NCBI RefSeq assembly: GCF_017654505.1
Contig: NC_054541.1
Coordinates: 46,076,486-46,140,485 of the forward strand
DNA length: 64,000 nt
Reading direction: 5' to 3'
Source: Polyodon spathula
Taxonomy: Eukaryota; Chordata; Actinopteri; Acipenseriformes; Polyodontidae
Made by a program: the position numbers and the translations under genes. Below, piece by piece: positions 12,144 through 23,453 of the stretch. Under the pieces are notes generated by a model. It made no database searches. It saw nothing but the letters and a program-made list of their open reading frames with translations, and was not told where the DNA came from. Position 1 is the stretch's first letter, and each line of letters opens with the position of its first letter.

Positions 12144-14814
12144 GCAGAGAGGTTAGTCTTCCCGCACCAGAGTACAAACAAAATCAAATAAAATCTGCTG
12201 GACCCTTGTTGCGTTGATGAATAAGCACCTCCTAATGGCTCCTATGCACTACAACAAGATGTTAAGGGAGCTCTCTGATCTCTCCTTAGTGAGGCTCCTT
12301 ATGTAATCTGACAAGGATCTACCTGCACGTGCACAAGTCAAGTATTAGATATCTATTTGTTTAGCATTATATAACCCCCTTTTCTCCCTCTTGGTTAGTT
12401 CCTGTTCTGACAGTGCGCTGGAAGCAGTTGTGTCTTTTGTTAGAAGGCAACATGCTTAAACTTATTACAAATGGTCCCAATGTTGTTTTCATTAAGATCA
12501 AGCTGCTCGCGGGGCCTCTCAATGAAATTAGCCGCACTGTGACAGCATCATTTGGTTCAGTGAAACTAGCATAGAATTGCAATGCAATTAGTGGAATATA
12601 TATTAGCAAACAAAGTTGCGTTGCTCTAAAGCTGTTCATCTTCACTGCTCATCTTTCTCAGCAGATTTACTGTACTAGAGCCAGCTGCAGTGTAAACGTC
12701 ACATTTCTGCTTATAGTATGTCTAAGTCTCCCCATACCCAATGTTGTTCCTCTCGTCTTACACAGTTCCAGAATGCCATTTAGAACAAGCCTTATGGCTG
12801 CAGTCCATTTAATCCAATCAAGGAATCCAGGACCTTGTTCCACCCAGGGGATGCATTACAAGGCTTGATTAGAGACCGGGGTGGAACATGGGCCAGCACA
12901 ATTCAATAATTAAGGTCATGGACTGAAAGGGATTGAAAGACCTACAAGCGACTACCACTGATTTTGACATATGCCATAACTGTAAAACAATATAGATATG
13001 TTTAGAATTATGTAAAAAAAAAAGAATTAATTAATAAATACGTACATGTGATATACATATACAGTACCTATAATGCTTTAAAGGGTATATAAGGACCTTT
13101 TTATTTTATTGTGTTACATGTTCCCATGTAAAAAAAAAAAATTAAAACAATACACACACCTTACTTAAACAGTTGTAGTAACACATGGGAACATGTAACA
13201 CAATAAAATAAAAAGGTCCTTATATACCCTTTAATGCTGGTTGTCTCAAAATACAAATTATATTTTATTAGATTAAAATATAAATAGGGGTGTAATGGGC
13301 TTGGTCTGTCATTACTGGAAAGAAAACAGAGCAGTGCAACAGACAGCAATATTATTGAATTGTCAATTATAAAATTACATTTTGCTGCTCTGGGCATAAT
13401 GTAGTTTTCTCTACTGTATAAAGGTAAAACCCTGTAACCTATCAGTATTGCTCGGTGTCACTTTCAAAGGAAGCATTTTTGCTGAGTCACTGACTAGTCC
13501 AGTGTTTTGTTAATCAAGGACAGAACAGCCAGAGTTAAGTGGAGTTTAAACTGCAAGGCATCATTTCTGTCCAGAAAATAAGCAATGGGATCTCAATGTA
13601 TCTCAACATGAACATTTCATAGTGAAAAAAAGTGAGTTAATATAATTAACATAATTGCACACTATAAAAAATCTATTTAAAGATCAAAAATCATGAAACA
13701 CAAAAAAAAAGAAACTAAAGACCATTGACCGAGAAGGGTATATTGGTATGAAGTGCACAGAATGGGTTAAGAAAGCAATGTGAAGGGTTAAATACATTTC
13801 ATGATGGCTGGTGTTCGATTCGCTTTGAAAAAAAATTAGTTTGAACTTCAAGCAGTCAAAGTCTTGCTATGGTTTTCCAGCACAGTTCAAAACCCGCAAG
13901 TAGCATAGTCTGCATCAATAGGCATATTTCACTCAATACAACTGATTTCAAAATTGCTTAATTCATTAAAAAACTCAAAACATTCTGTTAGGTTTTTTGT
14001 ATTTTTCAGCTAGCCTTCAGTTTCAAACATCCACAGTAATATACATGGATATATAAATATAGGACTTCTTGAATATTTTTACTACTGCAACATATACAAA
14101 TATACCATTTGGTTACATTTCAAAATGACAGGGTCCTTTGATGCCAGTTGGAGCATTACAATGTAAGTAGTAAATTGATTACAGTAAAAATAACATTTTC
14201 CATGAAGTATTTCCACATTACTATCTTAGTGAAGTGCTTATACAACGGACATCTGTGCCCCTAAGCACATGATCTACACACCATTTACGACGCTGTAAAA
14301 CCTAACAATCCTCTTTAACCATCCTTTAAGGTTTTACAGATTCAGTTTAATTAACTTGCCTTCATAGGTCATTCCCACTGACCCATAGTAAGATTTCTCT
14401 GTACCTCTTCATGCATAGTAATGCTGAGACCAGAAACAGGCACAATATCAAGGTCTTACCAGATCTTACCAGGTCTTGCACTGTATGTTGTTTATTTGAT
14501 TGCGGTCCATATGATGCTTCACTAAACTATTTTCCTAAGATGCATTCCACCTTAAATGTGCACCTTTTTATTTGGTCATGCTGCATCGGTGATCACCCTG
14601 AACTTCTGTTGTGCATGTATTTCTTGTAATGAACTACCGGACAGGTATGTCCTTAACTTAATATAGAGGTATAGTGAGGTTCAAACCATGGCCTCCTGGT
14701 TCAGAGACCATCGCACTGCAGTGCCCAAAATAGCTTAGCTCCATTTGCAGAGCAGGCAGGAGTCAGATTCCTGTTTTCTTCAACTGTTTTTTTAATGATG
14801 TTTTTTATTGTTAT
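12144..14814. other. Intergenic, with the 13.1-kb foldback element inside
   Basis: Outside the foldback element there is only AT-rich DNA. A small inverted pair, TTGTTCCACCC at about 12,835 and GGGGTGGAACA at about 12,880, suggests another minor foldback repeat. Confidence 0.5.
13082..13230. mobile_element. Palindromic TTAA-flanked foldback MITE (149 bp)
   Basis: Two arms of about 50 bp, beginning AGGGTATATAAGGACC, are inverted copies of each other, separated by a core of about 50 nt. TTAA lies on both sides (13,078-13,081 and 13,231-13,234), consistent with a TTAA target duplication. The arms appear identical by eye, which suggests recent or gene-converted arms. Parts of the core and right arm recur at 177-259 and about 17,256-17,290. 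The superfamily is uncertain: termini start AGGG, not the usual piggyBac CCC. Confidence 0.78.
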
Positions 14815-14816
14815 TA

Positions 14817-16414
14817 CAGTGCCTATAGGAAGTATTCACCCCCCTTGGAAGTTTTTACAGATGTGTTACAACCTGAAATCTTGATGCATTTAAATGGGAT
14901 TTTTTTCCCCTTTGATTTACACAACTTACTCAACACTTTCAATGTTTGAAAAAATGGGTGGGGGTGAAAAAACAAATCAATTAAAAATAAAAACCTGAAA
15001 AAGTCTTCATTAGATAAGTATTCACCCCCTTTGCTATGACACTCCTAAATAAGTTCAGGTGCAACCAATTGCCTTCAGAATTCACACAGTAAGTTAAATG
15101 GAGTCCACCTATGTGCATTAAAGTGGTTCACATGATTTCAGATTAAATACACCTGTCTTGTAAGGTCCCACAGTTGGGTAGTGCTTTCAAAGCAAAGATA
15201 CTACAATGAAGACCAAGGAGCTTTCAAAACAACCCCAGGATAAAGTTGTGGAAAGGCACAGATCAGGGAAGGGGTATAAAAAGATTTCAAAGGAATTAAA
15301 TATCCCTTGGAGCACAGTCAAGTCAATCATTAAGAAGTGGAAGGTATATGGCACCACCCAGAATCTGCTTAGAGCAGGCCATCCTCCCAAACTGAGCAGC
15401 CGGGTAAGAAGGGCATTGGTCAGAGAAGCCACCAAGAGGCCAATGACAGCTCTGAAAGACCTTGGTTGACATGGGAGAAAATGTCTGTGTGTTAACAATA
15501 GCTGAGGTACTCCACAAATCTGGCCTGTATGGAAGAGTGGCAAGAAGGAAGCCATTTCTGAAAAAAGCCCATGTAAAATCCTGTTTGGATTTGCAAAAAG
15601 GCATGTGGGAGACTCTGAAAAGATGTGGCAAAAGATTTTGTGGTCCAATAAAACAAAAATTGAACTATTTGGCCTAAATGCATAGCGCTATGTCTGGTGC
15701 AAATCCAACACAGCACATCACCCAGGTAACACCATCCCTACTGTAAAGCATGGTGGTGGCAGCATCATGCTATGGGGATGCTTTTCATCTGCAGGGACTG
15801 GGAAGCTTGTCAGGGTAGAGGGTAAAATGGATGGAGCTAAATACAGGCAAAGCCTTGAGAAAAACCTGCTTCAGTCTGCAAAAGACCCAAGACTGGTACA
15901 ATGACCCCAAGCACACAGCCAAAGTGACACTGGTGTGGCTTAAAAACAAGAAAGTGAATGTCCTAGAGTGGCCCAATCAAAGCCCAAACTTTAATCGATT
16001 GAGAATCTGTGGCAAGACTTGAAGATTGCTGTCCACCAACGATCCCCATCCAACTTGACAGAGCTTCAACAATTTTGTCAAGAAGAATGGGCAAATACTG
16101 CACGATCCAGATGTGCAAACCTGGTAGAGGCCTACCCCAAAAGACTCACATCTGTAATTGCTGCCAAAAGTGGTTCTACCAAATATTGACTCAGGGGGGT
16201 GAATACTTATCTAACCAAGACATTTCAGTTTTTTTTTTTTATTTTTCATTGACTGTTGTTTTACAATACAATTTCTCTTGCCTTTTCAAAGTGTTGAGTA
16301 GGTTGTGTAAATCAAAGGGAAAAAAATCCCATTTAAATCTATCAAGATTTCAGGTTGTAACACAACAAACTGTGAAAACGTTCAAATCAGGGTGAATACT
16401 TCCTATAGGCACTG
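14817..16414 (+). mobile_element. Complete Tc1/mariner-type DNA transposon (1,598 bp, inactive)
   Basis: The element is bounded by TA dinucleotides (14,815-14,816 and 16,415-16,416) and begins CAGTGCCTATAGGAAGTATT, with the inverse at its right end. The inverted repeats extend over roughly 200 bp. Each holds a second inner copy of the terminal motif, GATAAGTATTCACCCCC, near 15,014-15,031 on the left and 16,196-16,213 on the right, which is the IR/DR layout of Sleeping Beauty-like Tc1 elements. The transposase between them is described separately and is broken. Flanking DNA shows no other duplication, as expected for TA-target insertion. Confidence 0.95.
15206..16190 (+). pseudogene. Decayed Tc1-type transposase
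   Basis: An ATG at 15,206 opens 87 codons with the paired helix-turn-helix DNA-binding part (for example KKISKELNIPWSTVKSIIKK), then a stop. Later frames hold the catalytic region: a WSNKTKIELFG segment where the first catalytic Asp of WSDETK is Asn, a [17 protein letters not shown] block, NDPKHTA with the second Asp, and IENLW with the final Glu. Several stops and frameshifts separate them. Normal Tc1 transposases are about 340 residues; total loss of a single frame plus the changed Asp means no activity. Confidence 0.93.
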
Positions 16415-16416
16415 TA

Positions 16417-18390
16417 TTTATTGATATTGTTATTATTAAAATTATGCATTGTTATTTTGTAATTTTTACAGTGTCTTGCTACTGCAGAATTCTTTCTGTT
16501 TGAACTGAGATACTGTGATATTAAAGGCACTATATAAATACATGAAATTGAAATTAAAACAGAAACTTGATCATTCAGAAGCTGCCTCAGTCACAGCCAG
16601 AACTTTGGGGGCAATATTTTGCAAAGGCAGATGAGAGAGGAATAAGCAATTGCAATTGTATTGAAGACATGGAGATACATATACTTCTCACTGAAAGGTC
16701 TGTCATTTAATTTATTGTGTTTTTTTAAGCATTTCTAAACAATTGTAACAGTAAACCAGTTGTATCCCTCCAAAAAGTATTTCTTTATGCATCCAAAGTA
16801 AGTTCCTCTGATAACCATTTTCTGACCAACCGTGCACCAAGTACTGGTAATACTCCACAGCTCCTATTTACTCACCCTGTCATACAGATACTTTATCTCT
16901 GTTCACAGTCGAAGAAGCTCAATATCTCTCATCAAATGTATTGATCTTGGCATTAGAGCCTGCAAGCGAGTCAGTCTGCATGAACCTGCCGATATCCTGC
17001 AGGACCCCTGAGACTGGATAGAAATGCAGAAGTAGCTGGGAAAAAAAACATTCTTCTTCAACATTAATGTCCCTTTAGCACACTGTCAGTTTTATTTTCA
17101 AATTAATTTACTAAATCTTGCACTGAATGTTGTGATTTTCATTTTAGTCGCAACATTTTTGTAAAAGCAGCCATTTTTGAAGAGCTTTGAAGCAGACTTT
17201 AAAGTTATAAGTATATAAAAGTTGTCAGGATGTTAACAATGAAAAGAAAAAAAATATTTAAACAGTTGTAGTAATACATGGGGGTGTGTAATGCTATAAC
17301 CCCGCTACTTGCTCTTTAAGTAATATTTTAAAGAAATAAAATATACTCCCAAAATCAACACCTTTAGAAGGAATTGTAGTGTTCAGCTTGAGATTCCTAG
17401 CTGCTGGAATAGTGTAAGTCACTTCAATACTTCACTTCAGTTAGACACAGTGAATGATTATTGCTTGCAAAGGCTGTCAGCAGAAACCCAAAGAACTCCT
17501 CAGCATCCGCTTTCATTGAGCATGCCACTTATCATTGTTATGCCCACAGTTTTACAAACAATTTAGTCAATTATGCATTTTTAGTTATTTAAATTTGTCT
17601 TCAATGCATACATGACTTTAACCTCTATTCCCCAGAAGTGTTATCCATTTTTTTTTTTTTTTTTGTTAACCTGAGTCATATCAGATGCAGGCAGATAGCA
17701 CTGCAGCTAAACAAAACATAACCACTGAACTTCATGAACAGCAAACAACTTTTTCCAGGAGCCAATATATGTATATTTCTTTAGAGCTTTAAAGCTATTA
17801 TGCCCATACATGTACTTGTTATTCTGCTGGCAGTGTAAGCTGTGAGGTTTAATTGAGTTTCTTTCAGAGATAATTGTCAATCTATTATCTCTCCTCACTG
17901 AGGTGGGTTTAAAGAAGAACTCTGTATGGGTATGAAATATCAGCTCTCTTAACTAATGCATTCTTCTCCTCGCTGACAATCACTTTGCATATAATTTTCT
18001 GTTTGAGTCATCGCATCCTGGTGACACTTTAGTTTAAAGCAGTGCTGTGGCCTCTAAGGGACTCTCAGACATGTCTTCTCTCCCAAGTGCAGTAACCGTT
18101 ATCTTGTTCTCCTGTAACACTTTTGCTGCTATTATAAGATACCACATGGAACAAATTATAGAACAAAACTCTTTTCACAAAGGCTATTTGTTAGTTTAAT
18201 CATTTTTACATTTGGGCAACATTACTGTAATAATAGAAAACAAATTAGTTTGAACCAACTCTGAAAAACATCCCTAAAAGTATCTTTCTGTATATTGTGG
18301 CAGCAAGAAATAAAACAGAATAGCATTCCACATTTTTTAATTCTTTTTTTGTAAATGTGTATTGTGTATTTGTATATGTTATTTTTATTA
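16417..18390. other. Intergenic, no gene seen
   Basis: The stretch starts with AGGCACTATATAAATACATG-type text near 16,525, a common repeat tail in fish. Otherwise it is featureless except for the foldback fragment at 17.26 kb. Confidence 0.5.
17256..17290. mobile_element. Short fragment related to the TTAA foldback element core
   Basis: TTTAAACAGTTGTAGTAATA followed by CATGGG matches the core beside the right arm of the 13.1-kb element at nearly all positions. The match fades on both sides, so this is an old truncated piece or chance retention of a small part. Confidence 0.45.
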
Positions 18391-18395
18391 GGGCT

Positions 18396-18802
18396 TGTGG
18401 CAGGCTGGTGAGTGGATAGAGGCCCAGAGACAGACTGCAGTTCAAAAAACCCTAATTTTATTATAAATAAACACAAAAATAAAAGTGCACAAGGGCAAAA
18501 TAAAGACCTTTAAACACAAATAGAAAGATAACAAAACTTACAAAAATAAGATTTCCAGGCTGGGCAATGCCTTCACTGGATTTAACAAAATTTCAACCAC
18601 AAAACACCACCAACCTGCTTCCTCAGCACTCTCCTCCCAAATGAGAAGCAGAGGCCTCCTTTTATGTCAGGTGGCTGGGCGCTGATTGATCGTTAATTAA
18701 CCTAATCAACCCCAGCCACCTGAACATAATAAACCCAGGCAGGTAGGGGAAATTAACCCCATCTCTGCCAATTTAAAAAGGGCAGAGCTTTTCTCTCCCA
18801 CA
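18396..18802 (-). mobile_element. Solo LTR, family A (407 bp), with 5-bp target duplication
   Basis: The block runs from TGTGGCAGGCTGG to CTCTCCCACA on the plus strand, so it has TG...CA ends in either sense, and is flanked by GGGCT and GGACT (4 of 5 identical). On the minus strand it has a 12-bp inverted repeat (arms 18,668-18,679 and 18,711-18,722), a TATA-like CATAAAAGG just after it and an AATAAA signal further on, the order expected for U3, R and U5. No internal retroviral-type genes adjoin it. Confidence 0.82.
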
Positions 18803-20130
18803 GGACTACAAAACAATGGACACATTGTCTGTGTAGGCATTGTTTTATTTATCATCGTCATTTTAGAAAAAAAGCTAACCCAAGTGTCGTTCTCTTCTTT
18901 TTGACGGACAGGTTGCTTTCTACTGCGGTGAGCAGGTATATTATGATTCCTGGGTGTTTTGACAATAAGTCAGTGTTATTTCAAGATACACTTTGATAGC
19001 CGAATTTTATTTCCAGGATGTAAATCAAAAATGCACAAACGGAGAAACGAGAAAACGACCAAAAACAGAAGAAAAAAAAACATTTCCAGGTATTATTAAA
19101 TGGTTTATAATTGAAAAGAAAGCAAGTACAGCACTATGAAGCTTAAACTACAGTATGATACTGGATCTTTAAGAAAGACAGCGACACAATGTTCAAAAGA
19201 ACAACATTTTAAAATGAATCCAAAAAAAAAAAAAGAAGAACCACAGCATTTCCTCCAGGGCAAAGTTTGTATAATTTTTTCAGTAAAATTAAAATAAAAA
19301 GGCATGTGTGGAGTTCTGAAATGATCATAGTGAATTATTTATCTATTCAGATTGTGACATTAAAAATGGTGCAAACTTTACACTGGAGAAAATGCTTCGT
19401 GAATCTGCCCCATAGTGTAGTATTCTCCCAGTGAGGGTAGCCTTGCCATTAACGTGCCTGACAGGGGTTATCTATGACCTTGTCTGTGTTATAATAATAA
19501 TTATGTAACACATGCTTGCTAGAAAATGTTTCTTTAAAAACTGCACTTGCAGCAAATGGAAGAGCACAGCCACTTCAATGCTACTGCAATCCATTCAAAT
19601 TGAATCAAAGTTTGGGAAACTGTGGGTGGGAAGATGCAGTAATGGGCATCAGCATTATACTTTAATAAATTGAATTTAAACTTAAGTGCAAGTGCCAGCT
19701 CTCAAGAGCTGGATTAATGCTTCAACAAAGCAGCCCTCGCTTGTGGTGTAAATAGCTGTTTGGCTATGGCTGGAAAGAGAACACATATACAACAATACAA
19801 ATGGAAGAGCTTGCACAAAGTCTCAGGTCATCAAATGTCATGTTTTGAAGCTTGAATCAAAGCTTCTCTAATTGCATTAGAAGCTCAGATAAAATTAAAT
19901 ATTCAAAATGGAACAGGAAGTGAAAGAGTTGCTGGTGAGATTCCACATGGAGGGGGTCAAGTTACCCATGTAACTCAACATGTCTCATTTCACTGGCTTC
20001 TGGAGAGAGAAAAGCCAATTTAATACTGTAGATCATTTTATTAAAGAGAAAGCCCATAACACCCCTGTGCTTGTGGTCATTATTTGTGCTTATACAGTAC
20101 AATACAATTGTTGTTTGTTTTTTGTTTTTT

Positions 20131-20560
20131 ATATAGCGCCTTTCACAACAGAGTTATCACAAAGTGCTGTACAATCAAGAATAAGCCATATTGAAAAGGA
20201 AAGTTTTAAAAATCAGAAGCAAGTCAGCCTGGTGGATATTCTCAGGGAGTGAGTTCCAGAGTCTGGGCACATCATTAAAAAAAAGCTCTTCCAACCATAG
20301 AGACAAAGCAGAAGGAAAAAATAGAGAGCAGGCCTGAGTTGGAGGAATGCAGAGAGCGACCCAGAATCAATTATCTGCTTTATAGGCAGCCAGTGTGAGA
20401 AAGCCAAAACAAGGCTGATGTGCTGGCTTAGTTTGGTATGGGTTATAGGTTTTCAATAGGGCTTATTCTTGATTGTAATGGTTAGGAGGCGCTCAGCACA
20501 GTTCTGGAGTAGCTGAAGTTGTCACAATCAGGAATCAGGAAGCACATAAAGAGAGAATTG
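20131..20560. repeat. Dispersed repeat with TATAGCGCC edge
   Basis: The edge TATATAGCGCCTTTCACAAC and CACAAAGTGCTGTACA is of a kind common at the ends of fish SINE/LINE-related repeats. Related text occurs at 10.48 kb (TATATAGCGCCTTTTCATAG, CACAAAGTGCTTTACAG). The body (GGAGTGAGTTCCAGAGTCTG and later GGCAGCCAGTGTGAGAAAGC) is non-coding. The class was not determined. Confidence 0.5.
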
Positions 20561-21103
20561 CAATTATCAATATCATAGAAATCATACAAGATAGATATAT
20601 TTTTGTTTGTCTGTGTATTTTAGTTGTATGTGCTTTGACAACACAATTCTTTCTATTGTCATGCCAATAAAGCCAATTTGAATTTGAGACAGCATGGGCC
20701 AGATTCAGGAAATATTCCCAACATGACAGTAGGACCTTTTTGTAATCACACGGATTTGAAGATTTTTAAAATATCCCTTTGCTATTATGTAACTAAAAAT
20801 CAGGGTTAAATAGTACTGGTTTTAAGTAAATGTCTGAACTATGTCTTCCTTTTCAATTAGAATTTAATCAAACATATAATAACAGTAATTTCAGAGGCGT
20901 GACAAAATGAAAAGGTATCGGTTGCCTTGTCTCGGTATACTGTAGATGCTAATTAGAGCTTGTTATATTTAAATTCATTCCCTTTATAAACCTGTTGATT
21001 CAGTTTACATTTCCATTTGCAATAATTTATTGTAGTTAGAAAATGATAAACGTGAATTGCAAAATAACAATCGATATGTAGAGTCAATAACCAAACACGA
21101 TCA

Positions 21104-21197
21104 GCTGGTTTCAGATTAGCATTAATCTTGGACTACCTTATGTTTCTGTAGGGAAAGAAGTCCAAGATTAGTGCTAATCAGGGTCTGTGAAACCAGC
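21104..21197. repeat. Foldback hairpin repeat (about 94 bp)
   Basis: GCTGGTTTCAGATTAGCATT and ATCTTGGACT are answered by AGTCCAAGATTAGTGCTAAT and GAAACCAGC on the other side of a loop of about 25 nt, so the two arms pair with one internal bulge. Such a compact foldback is typical of a small MITE; the family is not known to me. No target duplication was identified. Confidence 0.7.
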
Positions 21198-22213
21198 CGT
21201 ATGAAATAAACATCTAACATTAGAGCACAAGTGAAGAGATATTGATCACTGTTAAAAACTGTATTGATATCATCATAAAGAGAAGCCCTACAGAATGTTG
21301 ACCAAATTCTTCACAGAAATGAACCCATTTCACATCAGGGTTAGTGACTAAAATGCATCATTGAATAGTTACTGATGTATTGACACATATGGTAAGAAAG
21401 GATTACAACATTTTCTTTTTCCTCTAACGACCTACATAGTGTCTCAATGAAATAGGCAGTGAGCTGGAGCAGGGCCGCAGTTTCATGGGATGGAGCATCT
21501 TGGTCTCACAATGTCTAATAAACCCTAGAAATCGTCTAGCTCATTGGCAAGAATTAAATAACATCTCTCCCTCAATTACACGGCTCTTCAGTTTAAGGTT
21601 TTTGAGATGGCAGTCGTCACTTTTGCTTCCTGCCTGCCTGTGTTGTTTACAAGTGTTGTTTAGCAGTAATAATATGACTGTCTGTAGGTGACTGTAGCTA
21701 AATCTACACATCTCAAAACATGTTGTATTCTGATTGGTCAGCACTATGGAACCTTTGATTGGCTTAATGGACTATTGAAATCCAATATACTGATCCAATA
21801 TAAACTCCAACTAAGGCATGAATTTAGAGTTACCAACATTTACTATTTTAGGCACCTAAAGCCCTATGTAAAGCAAAGTCAAAAATAAATTCTGGAAAAC
21901 TAAAAAGACAAAGAAAGTTATAATTAGTATAGGTTGGCAAATACATTTTTTTTTAAATCCTTAGGATTACGATACATGTCATTTAAGATGTTTTCCTTTG
22001 CCTTTGGTTTCCAAGGAAATATACTGTTAGCCTGAAACATGGAAATCTGTCGGCAATTAAAATAGGCCTACACTAAAAAAAGAGAAATGATCTACAGTAC
22101 AGACTTATTCACTTACTGTTTATCCATAGTGTCTAAGTAGACCAAATTATTTTAAACAATCTGTGAATTATTATTATTACTATTATTAATATTCTATATA
22201 GTAGTAGTCCCAC

Positions 22214-22216
<3 letters not shown>

Positions 22217-22245
<29 letters not shown>
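22217..22245. repeat. Microsatellite (AT)n
   Basis: About 29 bp of AT dinucleotides. Confidence 0.95.
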
Positions 22246-22249
<4 letters not shown>

Positions 22250-22377
22250 CAAAGAGAATATCTGACTTATGATGAATAAAGTCATGAAATAAAACGTTAA
22301 AAATAAATTAAATTATTAAAATATTATATTTCATACTTTATTCATCATGTTCAACTCTTCTCCCTGTAATTCTGGTG

Positions 22378-23050
22378 TGTAGGTCACTGCACTGTTTCAC
22401 ACAGACAGCATGGGTATAATTGGTTTTGCTAGAATTTGGTTGGCTAGCTTGCCCACTTCCTGGAATTGTAATCTCTCTGTACTCAACCATGTGTATTGCA
22501 CCATAATGAAAAAGGATTGCAGTCCCTTAAATAATAAGCACAGTACTAAACACACAATTAGACACACACACGATCATAAGTCCAAAGTGAGTGCTGTTAG
22601 TGCATGTGGTGAAGTACAATACAGTACGTGCTACAAATTGTGAACAAGTGGTGAAATGTTGTCCGAGTTTTAGTGCTGGTCGTGAGCGACAGCTCCGATT
22701 GTATTAACACTCATGGTTCTCTAGCAACAAAGCTCAGGTCTTTTCAGTTAGAGCGTAACCATTATAAGGAACACATCACATCACTACATCCCTTTTTTAT
22801 ACCGTCAACCATGACCCCTTGATTAACTAGCACATCTGCTCCTCCAATCCGTGGATGCCACACCGTTAACCTTCCAGGTCAATGGTTTAGTGTACCGTAG
22901 CTCCGCCCCCTTTCTAGATGGCCAACTTCCACCAAACCCTGGGAATGAATTGTTGGGCCAACTAGTACAAGGTACTCTGTTCCCTTTACACAGTGCCCTT
23001 ACATGTCAGGAGGGAGCTCTAACATCAAGAATCATTTGATCTCTGTCACA
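22378..23050 (-). mobile_element. LTR, family B (second copy)
   Basis: Its right half is collinear with the 29.2-kb LTR: CATGACCCCTTGAT, CTCCTCCAATCCGTGGATGC, CCGCCCCCTTTCTAGATG, CTGGGAATGAA, then GGAGGGAGCTCTAACATCAA and TCTGTCACA. On the minus strand a clear GGTATAAAAAAGGG box follows GGGGTCATGGTTGAC. Flanks TGGTG and TGGAG could be the target duplication if the left end is at 22,378; that end is less certain. Confidence 0.65.
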
Positions 23051-23114
23051 TGGAGGTATTTCTAAAAGGGGATTATAGAAAAATGTGTACAGTCTGGTTG
23101 CTGATTGAATAGTA

Positions 23115-23451
23115 CAGCTATGGCCAAAGGTTTTGCATCTAGACTTTTAGATTGAGAAAATTTTTTTAAAAAATGATATAAATGTAATTTAGATCTTTTA
23201 TTTAATATCATGTAAACAAAGAAACTACAAAATGATATTGCAAAAGTGTACAGGAAGCCATAATAGTAGTACGGTAGTCGAAATGTCACATCTTTCCATT
23301 TTTGTCAGGTCTTCGTTAAGTATATGGAAATTTATAAAGTGGTATGTTATTCAATATGTTAACATTACATTATTCAGCTGGTTTCATTGAACTTTACGAA
23401 GCAAAATTAGTTAATTCCATAGGTTAAGAAAAAAACTTTTGGCCATAGTTT
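23115..23451. mobile_element. Tc1/mariner-type MITE (about 337 bp), copy 1
   Basis: TA-flanked termini read CAGCTATGGCCAAAGGTTTT on the left and AAACTTTTGGCCATAG on the right, inverted relative to each other. No transposase frame is present. The interior shares GTAAACAAAGAAACTACAAA and TTCAATATGTTAAC with copies near 46.1 and 55.6 kb. Confidence 0.82.
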
Positions 23452-23453
23452 TA

